The notes below the pieces were generated by a model. It was not told the DNA's origin, ran no database searches, and saw nothing but the letters and a program-made list of their open reading frames with translations. Positions 13,961 to 30,249 of a DNA stretch of 64,000 bases are shown here, piece after piece (within the stretch, counting starts at the first letter, position 1; each line of letters begins with the position of its first letter). The translations under genes and the position numbers were made by a program. Source of the DNA: Budorcas taxicolor (Eukaryota > Chordata > Mammalia > Artiodactyla > Bovidae); assembly GCF_023091745.1 (NCBI RefSeq), contig NC_068935.1, forward strand, positions 61,280,724 through 61,344,723, written 5' to 3'.

Positions 13961-14945
13961 AGAAATTAATCTGCTTAACTGTGGTGAACTGGTAGTTGCT
14001 GCAATAAACACCCATTATCATGATGATAAGAAAAAACCTCAGGAGACCAATGCACATTAGGTCAATGAATAGTTTTGAAGCCAAATAGCAAAATCAAGAG
14101 TTGATCAAAAGGCTAAATTGGCTACAAAGGTTGCAACAGCAATGGGATTTACATCTACTGCCAACAGCACAGATTGTTTATGAAGCCACTGCTCTGGTGC
14201 AAAGAGTCAGACATGACTGAGCACCCAAACACACACACACACAAACACAAACGCACACAAACGCACACAAACACACACACACAAACCCATACACCACTGC
14301 TCTGGTGCAAAGAGTTGGAAATGACTGAACACACACACACACACACCTATACACCACTGCTCTGGCACAAAGTCAGACACGACTGAGAACACACAAACAC
14401 ACCCATGTGCCACTGCTCTGGTGCAGAGTCAGACATGACTGAGCATACACACACACACATACTTCACTGCTCCAGTACATAGAGTCAGACATGACTGAGC
14501 TGCACACAGGCGCAAACCCATATGCCACTGCTCTGGAGCAAAGAGTTGGACACGATTGAGCATGCACACACACAAACACACACATCCATCCACCAGTGCT
14601 CCAGTGCAGAATCGAACATGACTGAGCACACACACACATACACACACACACCCATACGCAACTGCTCTGGCACAGAGTCAGATATGACTGAGCATGCACA
14701 CGCATACACACACACACACCCCCATATGCCACTGCTCCAAAGCAAACAGTTGGACAAGATTGAGCACACACACACCCATATGCCACTGCTCCAGTGCAAA
14801 GAGTTGGACATGACTGAGCACACATACAAACACACAAATGCACACCTATATGCCACTGCTCCAGCTCAAAGAGTCAGATAGGACTGAGCATGAACACACA
14901 CACACAACCATACACCACTGCTCTGGTGCAGTCAGATGTGACTGA

Positions 14946-14987
<42 letters not shown>

Positions 14988-16102
14988 ACAGACCCAGATG
15001 CCACTGCTCCAGCAAAAAGACTCAGATACGACTGAATATGCACACACACACACACACACACACACATACCTTTATGCCACTGCACTGGTACAGTCGGACA
15101 TGACTGAGTACACACATGCACACACCCATACACCACTGTTCAACCACAAAGAGCTGGACACTACAGAGCATGCACACGCATATGCACACACACACACACA
15201 CTCATATGCCACTGCTTCAGTGAAAAGAGTCAGACACGAAGAGCTTGCACACATACACACACACACACCCATATGCCACTGCTCTGGTACAGAGTCAGAT
15301 ATGACTTAGCATGCATGCGCATACACACACACACACCCATATGCCACTGCTCCAATGCAAAGAGAGGGGCATGATTGAGCCCCCCCCCCCCCCGCATCCC
15401 ACACACACCTATATGCCAATGCTCCGGTGCAAAAAGTTGGACACAACTGAGCACAAACACACAGACAAACACACCCATATGCCACTGCTTCAGTGCAAAG
15501 AGTCAGACATGACTGAGCATGCACACATGCACACACACACAACCAAATGCCACTGCTCCAGTACAGTCAGATATGACATGCATGCATGTGCATACACACA
15601 CACACACCCATATGCCACTGCTCTAATGCAAAGAGTGGGACACAATTGACCACACACACACACACACACACCCCTATATGCCACTGCTCTGGTGCAAAAA
15701 GTTGGACACAACTGAGTGCAAACAAACAGACACACACACCCATATGCCACTGCTTCAGTGCAAAGAGTCAGACATCACTGAGCATGCACACATGCACACA
15801 CACACAACCAAATGCCACTGCTCCAGTATAGAGTCAGATATGACTTAGCATGCATGTGCATACACACACAAACCCCTATATGCCACTGCTCCAATGCAAA
15901 TAGTTGGACAAGATTGAGCACACAGACACATAAAGCCACTGCTCCAGTGCCAAGAGTTGGACACGACTGAGCACACACACACGCACACCTTCACATGCCA
16001 CTGCTCCAGTGCAAAGAGTTGGACAAAACTGAGCATGCACACACACACATACACATCCATATGTCACTGCTCCAGTGCAAAGAGTCAGACACGACTGAGC
16101 AT

Positions 16103-16141
<39 letters not shown>

Positions 16142-17435
16142 TACCCCCATATGACACTGCTCTGGTACAGAGTCAGACATGATTGAGTGCACACACTCAC
16201 ACACACACACACACACACAGAGCCATCCACCACTGCTCCAGTGTAGAATCAGACATGACCGAGCACACACATACTCATACACCCATACACCACTGCTCAG
16301 GTGCAAACAGTCAGAAACAACTGAGTTTGCCTAGAGACACACAAACACACACAGCCATATGCAACTGCTCTGGCACAAAGAATCGGACACGACTCTGCAT
16401 GTGCACACACACCCATAAGCCACTGCTCCAGTGCAAAGAGTAGGACAAGACTGAGTTTGCACAGAGACACAGAAACACACACAAGCCATATGCCACTGCT
16501 CCAGCACAAAGAGTGCAACATGACTCTGCACATTCACACACACCCACACCCCCATATGCCACTGCTCAGTGCAAAGAGTCAGAAATGACAGAGCACACAC
16601 ACATACACACAGCCATCTGCCACTGCTCCAGTGCAGAAAGAGTCGGACATGAATGAGCACACACACACAGAAACACAGCCATCCACCACTGCTCCAGCGG
16701 AAAAAGCCTGACATGACTGAGCACGTAGACACACAAACACACACCCATCCGCCCCAGCTCCAGTGCAAAGAGTTGGACGTGACTGAGCACCCACACATAC
16801 ACACACACACACACACACCCATATGCCACTGCTCCAGTGCAAAGAGTTGGACATGACAGCACACACACGCACAAACACAAAAATGCACACACCCATATGC
16901 CACTGCTCCAGCTCAAATTGTCAGACAGGACTGAGCATGAACACACACACACAACCATATGCCAGTGCTCTCGTGCAGAGTGAGACATGACTCACACACA
17001 CACACACATGCACAGACCCATATGCCACCTCTCCAGATAAAAGAGTCAGACACGGCTGAACACGCACACACACACACCCACCCACCCATATGTCACTGCG
17101 CTGGTGCAGTCGGACATGACCAAGAACACACACGCACACACCAATATGCCACTGTTCCACCACAAAGAGTCAGACACTACAGAGCATGCGTGCACGTGTG
17201 CACACACACACACAAACTTATATGCCCCTGCTCTGGTGCAAAAAGTTGGACACAACTGAGTGTGTGCACACACACACATGCACACACACACACACCCCCA
17301 TATGCCACTGCTTCAGTGCAAAGAGCTGGACACGACTGAACATTCACACATATGGACACAACTGAGCATTCACACACACACACACACACACTCATATGCC
17401 ACTGCTCCAGCACAAAGAGTTGGACAGGACTGAGT

Positions 17436-17469
<34 letters not shown>

Positions 17470-19629
17470 CCATCCACCACTGCTCTGGTGCAGAGTCAGA
17501 CATGATTGAGCACACACACACTCATACACCCATACAGCACTGCTCAGGTGCAAATAGTCAAAAACAACTGAGTTCGCATAGAGACACACAAACACACACA
17601 CAGCCATACGTGACTGCTCCAGCACAAAGAATCAGACACGACTCTGCACATGTACACACACCCACACACCCATACACCACTGCTCCAGTGCAAAGAGTCA
17701 GACATGACTGAAAATACACACACACACAGCCATCTGCCACTGCTCCAGCACAAAGAGTAGGACAAGACTGAGTTTGCACAGAGACACAGAAACACACACA
17801 TGGCCATATGCCACTGCTCTGGCACAAAGAGTCCGACATGACTCTGCACATTCACACACACCCACACCCCCATGTGCCACTGCTCAGTGCAAAGAGTCGG
17901 ACGTGACAGAGCACACACACACACACACCTATATGCCACTGCTCTGGTACAAAAAGTTGGACACAACTGAGCGCACACACACACACCCATATATCACTGC
18001 TTCAGTGCAAAGAGTCAGACACGATTGAGAATGCACACATACATACACACACATACATCCATATGCCACTGCTCTGGTACAGAGTTAGATATGACTTAGC
18101 ATGCATGTGCATACACACACACAGCCCCATATGCCACTGCTCCAATGCAATGAGTTGGACACGACTGAGCACATACACACACACACACACCAATATGCCA
18201 CTGCTTTGGTGCAGAGTTGGACACGATTGAGCACACTCACACACACACACACACACAGAGCCATCCACCACTGTTCCAGTGCAAAGAGTCAGACACGACT
18301 GAGCATGCACACACACACACATACCCAACACTACTGCACAGGCCATAGAGTTGGACATAACTGAGCTCACACACAGACACCCCCATACGCCACTGCTCTG
18401 GTCCAAAGAGTCGGACAGGACTGAGCACACACACAAACACATGCACATACACCCATATGCCACTCTTCCACCACAAAGAGTCGGACACAACTGAGCGCAC
18501 GTGCACACACACACAGACACACCCAGATTCCACTGCTCCAGTGCAAAGAGTCAGACAGGATTGAGCAAGAACACACACACACACACATACGCCACTGCTC
18601 TGGTGCAGAGTCGGACACTACTGAGCACACATATTCACCCCCATATACCATTGCTCAGGCGCAAAGACTAGGACGTGATTGAGTTCGCACACAGACACAC
18701 ACACACATGCACACCCCCATCTGCCACTGCTCCTGCACAAAGAATTGGACATAACTGAGCACACGCATGCACACGCATGCACACACACACACAAACACAC
18801 ACACACACCCATATGCCACTGCTCTGGCACCAAGTGTCAGATATGACTGAGCACACACACACACACACGCACACCCATATGCCACTGCCTGGTGCAGAGT
18901 CAGACACAACTGAGCACACACACACACACAGCCATATGCCACTGCTCCACCACAAAGAGTCGGACACTACTGAGGACACACACACACATATGCCACTGCT
19001 CCAGCACAGAGCCAGACACAACTGAGCATGCACACACACACACGCACACACACCCATATGCCACTGATCCAGGACAAAAAGTCAGACAGGACTGAGCATG
19101 CACACACACAAATGCACAAACCCACACCCATACGCCACTGCCCTGGTACAAAAAGTGGGACATGCCTGAGCGCACACACACAACACACGCACACACAGCC
19201 ATCCGCCACTACTCTGGTGCAGAGTTGGACAGCACTGAGCACACACACACACATACATTCATCTACAACTGCTCTGGCACAGAGTCAAGATATGACTGAC
19301 AGAGTCAGATATGACTGAGCGCACACACACATGCACACGCACCCTAACCCTAACCCTAACCCTAACCCACACACCCATATGCCACTGCTCCAGCACAAAG
19401 AGTTGGACATGATTGACCACGCACTTGCACACACACACACACACACTTCCACATGTCACTGCTCCAGGACAAAGAATCAGGCATGACTGAGCATGCACAC
19501 ACAAACACAAACACACACACTCACCCATCTACCACTGATCTGGCGCACAGTTGGACATGATTAAGCACGCACACACACACACCCCCATATACCACTGCTT
19601 TGGTGCAGAGTCAGACTGGAATGAGTGCA

Positions 19630-19667
<38 letters not shown>

Positions 19668-22600
19668 TATACCCTTAAGCCACTGCTCAAATACAGAGTT
19701 GGACACGACTGAGCATGAACAAACACACAAACAGCCATCCGCCACTGCTCCCGTGCAAAGAGTCAGACATCACTGATCACACACACACACCCCCATGTGC
19801 CACTGCTCCAGCACAAATAATTGGACATGACTGAGCATGTCCACACACACACACACACGCCACTATTCCACCACAAAGAGTCAGACACTACTGAGTGTGT
19901 AGACACACACACACACCCCCATATGCCACTGCTCCAGTGTAAAGAGTTGGACATGACAGAGCGCAACACACACACAGACACTCACACAAACACACCCATA
20001 TGCCACTGCTCAGGTGCAAACAGTGGGACAGGACTGAACATGAACACACACACCCATACGCCACTGCTCTGGCACAGAGTCAGACACGACTGAGCACACA
20101 CAAACACAAACACATACAGCCATCTGCCACTGCTCCAGTGCCAAGAGCCGGACATGACTGAGCACACCATATGCCACACACACACAAACACACACACACA
20201 CACACACGTACATACAACACCCACACACCCACATGCCACTGCTCTGGTTCAGAGTCATACACAACCAAGCAAACACAGACACACACACACGCGCACAGAG
20301 CCATATGCCACTGCTTCAGCACAACGAGTCAGACACGACTGAGCATACAGACACACACATACACCCATACGCACTGCTCCAGTGCAAAGAGTCAGAAATG
20401 ACTGAGCACACGCACACACACACAGCCATCTGCCACTGCTCTGGCGCAAAAAGTCTGACATGACTGAGCATGTACACACATACACACACACACCCATCTG
20501 CCAATGCTCCAGTGCAAAGAGTCGGACATGACCGAGCACGCGTGCGCACACACACAAACAGCCATCCAGCACTGCTCTGGTGCAAAAAGTCTGACACGAC
20601 TGAGCACGTACACACAAACCCATCCTCCACCACTCCAGTGCAAAGAGTCAGACATGAATGAGCACACACACACACAGACATGCACACACCCATAAGACAC
20701 TGCTCCAGTGCAAAGAGTTGGACACGACTGAGCACACACACACAAAAACACACAAGTGCACATACCCATATGCCACTGCTCCAGCTCAAAGAGTCAGACA
20801 GGACTGAGCATGAACATACACACAAACACAACCATACGCCACTGCTCTGGTGCAGAGTCAGACATGACTGATCACACACACATACACACACACACACACG
20901 CACAGACCCATATGCCACTGCTCCGGCTAAAAGAGTCAGACATAACTGAACATGCACACACACACACCCACATATGCCATTGTGCTGGTGCAGTCAGACA
21001 TGACCAAGCACACAAATGCACACACCAATACGCCACTGTTCCACCACAAAGTGTTGGACACTCCAGAGCATGCGCATGCGTGCACACACACACACACAGG
21101 CCTATATGCCACTGCTCTGGTGCAAAAAGTTGGACACAGTTGAGCATGCACACACACACACACCCATATGCCACTGCTTCAGTGCAAAGAATTGGACATG
21201 ACTGAGCATGCACACATACACACACACACACCCATATGCCACTGCTCTGGTTCAGAGTTAGATATGACTTAGCATGCATGCACACACACACACACACACA
21301 CACACACCCACCCTTATGCCACTGCTCCAATGCAAAGAGTTGGACATGACTGAGCGCGCACACACACACACACACACACACCAATATGCCACTGCTTTGG
21401 TGCAGAGTTGGACATGATTGAGCACACTCACACACACACACACAGAGCCATCCACCACTGTTCCAGTGCAAAGAGTCAGACACGACTGAGCATGCACACA
21501 CACACACATCCAACACTACTGCTCAGGCCATAGAGTCGGACACAACTGAGCTCACACACAGACACACAGACACCCCCATACACCACTGCTCTGGTCCAAG
21601 GAGTCGGACAGGACTGAGCACACACACACACACACATGCACACACACCCATATGCCACTCTTCCACCACAAAGAGTCGGACACAACTGAGCACACGTGCA
21701 CACACAGACACACCCAGATTCCACTGCTCCAGCACAAAGAGTTGGACAGGACTGAGCAAGAACACACACACACATATGCCACTGCTCTGGTACAGAGTCG
21801 GACACTACTGAGCACACACACACACCCATATACCATTGCTCAGGCACAATGACTAGGACATGACTGAGTTCGCACACAGACACACACACATGCACACCCC
21901 CATCTGCCACTGCCCTTGCACAAAGAGTCGGATATAACTGAGCATGCGTGCATGCACACACACACACACACACCCCCATATGCCACTGCTCTGGCACTAA
22001 GTGTCAGACATGACTGAGCACACACACACACACACACACACCCATATGCCACTGCCTGGTGCAGAGTCAGACATGACTGAGCAAACACACACACACACAC
22101 AGCCATATGCCACTGCTCCACCACAGAGTCAGAAACTACTGAGGACACACACACACACTCGTTGCCACTGCTCCAGCGCAACTAGTTGGACACGACTGAG
22201 CACATACACACACACACACACCCATATGCCACTGCTCCAGCACAAAGAGTTGGATACAATTGAGCACACGCGCACACACACACACACACACACACATACA
22301 CCCATATGCCACTGCTCCAGCGCAAAGAGTCGGAAACAACTGAGTGCACACACACACACATATACACACCCATATGCCACTGCTCCAGTGCAAAGATTCA
22401 GACAGGACTGAGCATGAACATACACACACAACCATATGCAACTGCTCTGGTGTAGAGTCAGACATGACTGATCACACACACACACACATGCACAGATCCA
22501 TATGCCACTGCTCCAGCAAAAAGAGTCAGACACGAATGAATACCCACACACCCACACACACAGACCCATATGCCACTGCTCCAGCAAAAAGAGTCAGACA

Positions 22601-23266
22601 TGAATGAACACACACACACCCACACACACACCCATATGCCACTGCACTGGCGCAGTCGAACTTGACTGAGCACACACACGCACACACCCATACGCCACTG
22701 TTACACCACAAACAGTCGGACACTACAGAGCATGCGCGTGCACGTGCACACACACCACACCTATATGCCACTGCTCTGGTGCAAAAAGTTGGACACAACT
22801 GAGCACACATGCACACACACACACACACACACACACCCATATGCCACTGCTCTGGTACAGAGTCGAAAACAATTGAGCACACAGACACACACACACAGTC
22901 ATCCACCACTGCTCCAGTGCAGAGTCAGACATGACTGAGCACACACACACACATACACCCATTCACTAATGCTCAGGTGCAAATAGTCAGAAATGACTGA
23001 GTTTGCACACAGACACACAAACACACACACAGCCATACACCACTGCTCCGGCACAAACAGTCAGAGACAACTCTGCACGTATACACACACCCACACCCTC
23101 GTATGCCAATGCTCGGTGCAAAGAGTTGGACATGACTGAGCACACACACACACACACAGCCATCCGCCACTGTTCCAGCACAAAAAGTCTGACACGACTG
23201 AGCACGTACACACACACACACACACCCCCATCTGCCACTGCTCCAGTGCAGAGTCGAACATGACTG

Positions 23267-23302
<36 letters not shown>

Positions 23303-23346
23303 GCCATCCGCTATTGCTCTGGCACAAAATGTCTGACACGATTCAT

Positions 23347-23391
<45 letters not shown>

Positions 23392-23694
23392 GCCACTGCT
23401 CCAGTGCAAAGAGTCGGACATGAATGAGTATACACACACACACACACACAAACCCACATGCCACTGCTCCAGTGCAGAGTTGGACACAACTGAGCACACA
23501 CACACACACACATACAACCATAAACCATTGCTCCAATGCAAAGAGTTGGACACGACTGAGCACACACACACAAAAACGCACAAATGCACACACCCATATG
23601 TGACTGCTCCAGCTCAAAGAGTCAGACAAGACTGAGCATGAACACACACATACAACCATACACCACTGCTCTGGTGCAGAGTCAGACGTGACTT

Positions 23695-23738
<44 letters not shown>

Positions 23739-26311
23739 CACAGACCCATATGCCACTGCTCCGGCTAAAAGAGTCAGACACGACTGAACATGCACACACA
23801 CACACACACACACCCCCATATGCCACCAAGCTGGTGCAGTTGGACATGATTGAGCACACACACTCACACACCCATATGCCACTGTTCCAACACAAAGGGT
23901 TGGACACTACAGAGTATGCATGTGTGTGTGCGCACACACACACACACACACACACACGCACCTATATGCCACTGCTCTGGTGCAAGAAGTTGGACACAAC
24001 TGAGTGCACACACACACACCCCCATATGCCACTGCTTCATTGCAAAGAATCAAACGCGACTGAGCATGCACACATACACACATGCCGGGAGCCAGCGTGA
24101 GGAACTCCGCCCATGGCAAAGGTCATGAGGAAGGAGGCTTGGCATACGCAAAGGCGTGATCAAGCCTCAGGAAACCCCCTGTTCCCGAGCATCTAACCCC
24201 AAAACCAGAGTCTGTTTTATGCTCTCACCTACACCTCTGACTTTACGGGGGACTCTCCCCCATAACCGTTTCTCTCGGAGAAGGAGTAAACGTGCAGCTC
24301 CAAGGCACTAAAAATTTCTGAGCATGACAAGAGTGTTTCAGCTTACGGACTGCTCTGAAGGTTATCTAGCCTGCCTGTATAGGTTCGTCCGGCCACATGT
24401 GATTGTTTACAGCCTTCAAATCTGAGAGGCACAAGATGTTTTAGACTTACTAAAGGCAAATTCTTTTGGAGAGTTAGAAATTATTAGTATAGTGGGTTGG
24501 TTAGGAATTATATTGGTGAAGGGTTCTTCATTTGTTGTGTCAACAATTGCTGCTAATTCCCTACTCTGGGTGGGACAAGGGTGTCTCAGGTCAAACCTCT
24601 TAACCATAAACAGCACAGAGAGTTTTGGAGTATTTTGAGAGTCTTAATTAGCATAGGGCTTTTTCCTCTTGTTGAGTCAATGATTGCCGTCAGGCCTCCA
24701 TATCCTTAGGCACCTGGGAATATATTAATCAATGTATTTGGAATATAGCGAAGGAAATATAGTGGTTTGATGTTAGCAATACTAGACTTTTTGAGTTAAT
24801 GGATTTTCTCCTTTGTAATAGATCACTGTACTTTGTTATAAATCACTGTGTCCTTGCTATGTAAAAATGTAACTTTATCATATCTTAAGACTAAATAGAT
24901 CTTAAGGGGAGCATTGGTGAAAGGATTTTCACTTGTTGGGCTGATGTTTGCTGCTAAATCTCCATGTTCCCTACCCTTATAATGAATATAACTAGCATAT
25001 AGGAGAAATAAGTATTAACCTTTAAGCATATAGGAGAAATAAGTATTAACCTTTAAGATTAATCATGTTAACCTTGGGTTAAATAAATTCCTTTCTTGAT
25101 TGTAACTCCCTACAACCCTCACCCTATAGGAATGTAACTTTACTTGGAGGGTGGTGCCTGGTTTAAGAAAAAACACCCTCGGAAGAAATAAGTTTTTTGG
25201 TTATCAGAAAGAAAGGATCATAAAATGTCAGCAGGTCTCACTCATGGCCAGAAGATGATGTAATATCCCTGAGACCTTTTTTTATACATTTATGTGAAGC
25301 ACCTGATTTTGATAAAGGTCAGGACTGCTGACTCCCACGTGACTCTGTATTCATCCCTATGTGTAACAAAAGGTATATAAGCAAACCCAAAAATAAAGAA
25401 ATCGCATCAGTTTCCGGAAAGACTGATTCCCCCATGTTGCTTCTTTCTTGCTCCCGTTTTTCTGGCTGAATTCCCATCTGGAGCATGGATGCTATTCCAC
25501 GTAATCCAAGTTATTCAGCCTCTTTTTCTCCACTAATCTTCCTACTACACTATCCATTTCTAATCTTTCTATATCTGTGATTAAATATGTATTTTTCCAA
25601 GGACGCCAACTCCATCCCCACCTTCGAATCACCCTGGATCCAAAGGGGCTGGACCCCGGCATACACACACACAAACACCCATATGCCACTGCTTTGGTAC
25701 AGAGTCAGACACGATTGAGAGTGCACACACACACACACAGCCGTCCACCACTGCTCCAGCGCAAAAAGTCTGACACGACTGAGCACGTACACACACACAC
25801 ACACCCATCTGCCACTGTTCCAGCACAGAGTCGAACATGACTAAACACACACACACACACACACACACACACCCATCTGCCACTGTTCCAGTGCAGAGTC
25901 GAACATGACTAAACACACACACACACACAGCCATCCGCTATTGCTCTGGCACAAAATGTCTGACACGACTGAGCACGTACACACACACACACACACATCT
26001 GCCACTGCTCTAGTGCAAAGAGTCGGACATGAATGAGTATACACATACACACGCACAAACCCATATGCCACTGCTCCAGTGCAAAGAGTTGGACACAACT
26101 GAGCCCACACACACACACACACGCACACACGCCCATAAACCACTGCTCCAACGCAAAGAGTTGGACACGACTGAGCACACACACACACAAACACACAAAT
26201 GCACACACCCATATGCGACTGCTCCAGCTCAAAGAGTCAGACAAGACTGAGCATGAACACACACATACAACCATACACCACTGCTCTGGTGCAGAGTCAG
26301 ACGTGACTTAT

Positions 26312-26345
<34 letters not shown>

Positions 26346-26725
26346 CACAGACCCATATGCCACTGCTCTGGCTAAAAGAGTCAGACACGGCTGAACATGC
26401 ACACACACACACACACCCCCATATGCCACCAAGCTGGTGCAGTTGGACATGACTGAGCACACACACGCACACGCCCATATGCCACTGTTCCAACACAAAG
26501 GGTTGGACACTACGGAGCATGAGTGTGTGTGCGCGCCTACACACACACACACACACACCTATATGCCACTGCTCTGGTGCAAGAAGTTGGACACAACTGA
26601 GTGCACACACACACACCCCCATATGCCACTGCTTCATTGCAAAGAATCAGACGCGACTGAGCATGCACACATACACACACACACCCATATGCCACTGCTC
26701 TGGTACAGAGTCAGACACGATTAAG

Positions 26726-26766
<41 letters not shown>

Positions 26767-29140
26767 CCATCCACCACTGTTCCGGTGCAGTGTCAGACAT
26801 GACTGAGCACACAGCACACACACACACATACACCCATACACCACTGCTCAGGTGCCGGGAGCCAGCGTGAGAAACTCTGCCCATGGCAAAGGTCATGAGG
26901 AAGGAGGGTCAGCATATGCAAAGGCGGGATTGAGCCTCAGGAGACCCCCTGTTCTCGAGTATCTACCCCCAAAACCAGAGTCTGCCTACTTTACTGCTTT
27001 ATGCTCTCACCTACACCTCTGACTTTACGGGGGGCCGTCTCCCACCACCTCTCTCAGAGAAGGAGTTAACTTACAGCTCCAGTTAATAAAAATTCCTGAG
27101 CATGACAAGAGTGTTTCAACTTACAAACTCCTCTGAAAGTTCTGTAGCCTGCCTGACAGGTTTGTCCGGCCACATGTGATTGTTCACAGCCTCCCAACCA
27201 TGAGAGGCACGAGATGCTTTAAACTTTCTAAATACAGACTTTTTTGAGAAGTTAGAAAATTATTAGTATAGTATTAGTGGTGAAGGGTTTTCATTTGTTG
27301 GGCCAATATTTGCTGCCAAGTCTCCATATTCCCTGCCCTTATACACATAAATGAATATAACTAGCATATAGGAGAAATAGGTATTAACCTTTGATATTAA
27401 TCATGTTAAACTTTAGGCTAACTAAATTCCTTTCTTAACTGCAACCCACTGCACCTTCACCCTATAGGAATGCAACTTTATCTGGTGTCTAGTTTAGGAA
27501 CAATCACCTCTGGAAAAAATAAGTTTTCTGGTTGACTGACCATTATCAGAAAGAAAGGGCCATAAAATGTTAGCAGGCCCCCTGGCCAGAAGATGATGTA
27601 AAGCCACCTAAGACCTTTGTATACATTTATATGAAGCACCTGATTTTGATAAAGGTCAGGTCTGCTGACCCTGCATGACTTTGTATTCTATCTCTATGTA
27701 TAACAAAAAGTATATAAGCAAACCTGGAAAATAAAGAAAACGGATCATTTCCTGGAAAGACTGGTCTCCTTATGTCATTCTTTCTCTCATTTTCTGGCTG
27801 AATTCCCATCTGGAGCGTAGATGCCCACCAAGCCTGCTAATTATGCCTGGGCTTCTAAGATCTGACAGGGGAGGTCTTAGTGTCTCCTCTCCTTTAGGAG
27901 AATGGAAAGACACCTGTGGCCTACGTAGGTGGTGCAAACCTCTTGTCTCGAGGTTTTATTGGTATTCCACATAGACCAAGTTATTTAGCCCCTTTTCTCC
28001 ACTGATTTTTCCCACTGAGCTATCCTTATTAAGTCTCTCTTTATGTCTTTCAGTTCGGTTCAGTCACTCAGTCGTGTCTGACTCTTTGCGACCCCATGAA
28101 TCACAGCACGCCAGGCCTCCCTGTCCATCACCAACTCCCGGAGTTCACTCAGATTCATGTCCATCCAGTCGGTGATGCCATCCAGCCATCTCATCCTCTG
28201 TCGTCCCCTTCTCCTCCTGCCCCCAATCCCTCCCAGCATCAGAGTCTTTTCCAATCAGTCAACTCTTCACATGAGGTGGCCAAAAATGAGCTGCAGTTCA
28301 CATGAGCTGCAGTTTCAGCTTTAGCATCATTCCTTCCAAAGAAATCCCAGGGCAGATCTCCTTAATTAAGCTATTGCTTCCTGATCTCTGACTCCGTCCC
28401 CCCTTCGAATTCCCTGGATCCACCAGGGCGGGACCCTGGCACTCAGGTGCAAATAGTCAGAAACGACTGAGTTTGCACTCAGACACACAAACACACACAG
28501 CCATACGCCACTGCTCCAGCACAGAGTCGGAGACAACTCTGCACGTACACACACCCCCACACCCTCATATGCCAATGCTTGGTGCAAAGAGTAGGACATG
28601 ACGCAGCACACACACAAACACACACACAGCCATCCGCCACTGCTCCAGCATAAAAAGTCTGACACGACTGAGCACGTACACACTCACACACACCCATCCA
28701 CCACTGCTCCAGCACAGAGTCGAACATGACTGAGCACACACACACACACACACACAGAGCCATCCGCTATTGCTCTGGCACAAAATGTCTGACATGACTG
28801 AGCACGTACACACACACACAAACACACACACATCTGCCACTGCTCCAGTGCAAAGAGTCGGACATGAATGAGCATACACATACACACGCACAAACCCATA
28901 TACCACTGCTCCAGTGCAAAGAGTTGGACACAACTGAGCCCACACACACACACACGCACACAACCATAAACCACTGCTCCAATGCAAAGAGTTGGACACG
29001 ACTGAGCACACACACACACAAACACACAAATGCACACACCCATATGTGACTGCTCCAGCTCAAAGAGTCAGACAAGACTGAGCATGAACACACACATACA
29101 ACCATACACCACTGCTCTGGTGCAGAGTCAGACGTGACTT

Positions 29141-29185
<45 letters not shown>

Positions 29186-30249
29186 CCATCCACCACTGCT
29201 TCAGTGCAGAGTCAGACATGAATGAGCACACACACACACATACACCCATTCACCACTGCTCAGGTGCAAATAGTCAGAAATGAAGGAGTTCGCACACAGA
29301 CACACAAACACACACAGCCATACACCACTGCTCCAGCACAAAGAGGCGGAGACGACTCTGCACGTATACACACACCCACACCCCCATATGCCAATGCTCA
29401 GTGCAAGGAGTTGGACATGACTGAGCACACACACATACACACACAGCCATCTGCTACTGCTCTGGCACAAAATGTCTGACACGACTGAGCATGTACACAC
29501 ACAAACACACACACACACACACACACAGAGCCATCCGCTATTGCTCTGGCACAAAATGTCTGACATGACTGAGCACGTACACACACACGCAAATACACAC
29601 ACATCTGCCACTGCTCCAGTGCAAAGAGTCGGACATGAATGAGCATACACATACACACGCACAAACCCATATACCACTGCTCCAGTGCAAAGAGTTGGAC
29701 ACAACTGAGCCCACACACACACACACGCACACAACCATAAACCACTGCTCCAATGCAAAGAGTTGGACACGACTGAGCACACACACACACAAACACACAT
29801 ATGCACACACCCATATGTGACTGCTCCAGCTCAAAGAGTCAGACAAGACTGAGCATGAACACACACATACAACCATACACCACTGCTCTGGTGCAGAGTC
29901 AGATGTGACTTACCTCACACACACACACACACACACACACAGCCATCCACCACTGCTTCAGTGCAGAGTCAGACATGAATGAGCACACACACACACATAC
30001 ACCCATTCACCACTGCTCAGGTGCAAATAGTCAGAAATGAAGGAGTTCGCACACAGACACACAAACACACACAGCCATACACCACTGCTCCAGCACAAAG
30101 AGGCGGAGACGACTCTGCACGTACACACACCCCCACACCCTCATATGCCAATGCTCAGTGCAAGGAGTTGGACATGACTGAGCACACACACATACACACA
30201 CAGCCATCTACTACTGCTCTGGCACAAAATGTCTGACACGACTGAGCAT

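Noticed and set aside
24083..28441. The two LTRs as the ends of one provirus
   Set aside because: The sequence between them is minisatellite, not retroviral genes; each has its own insertion site and they differ by large indels.
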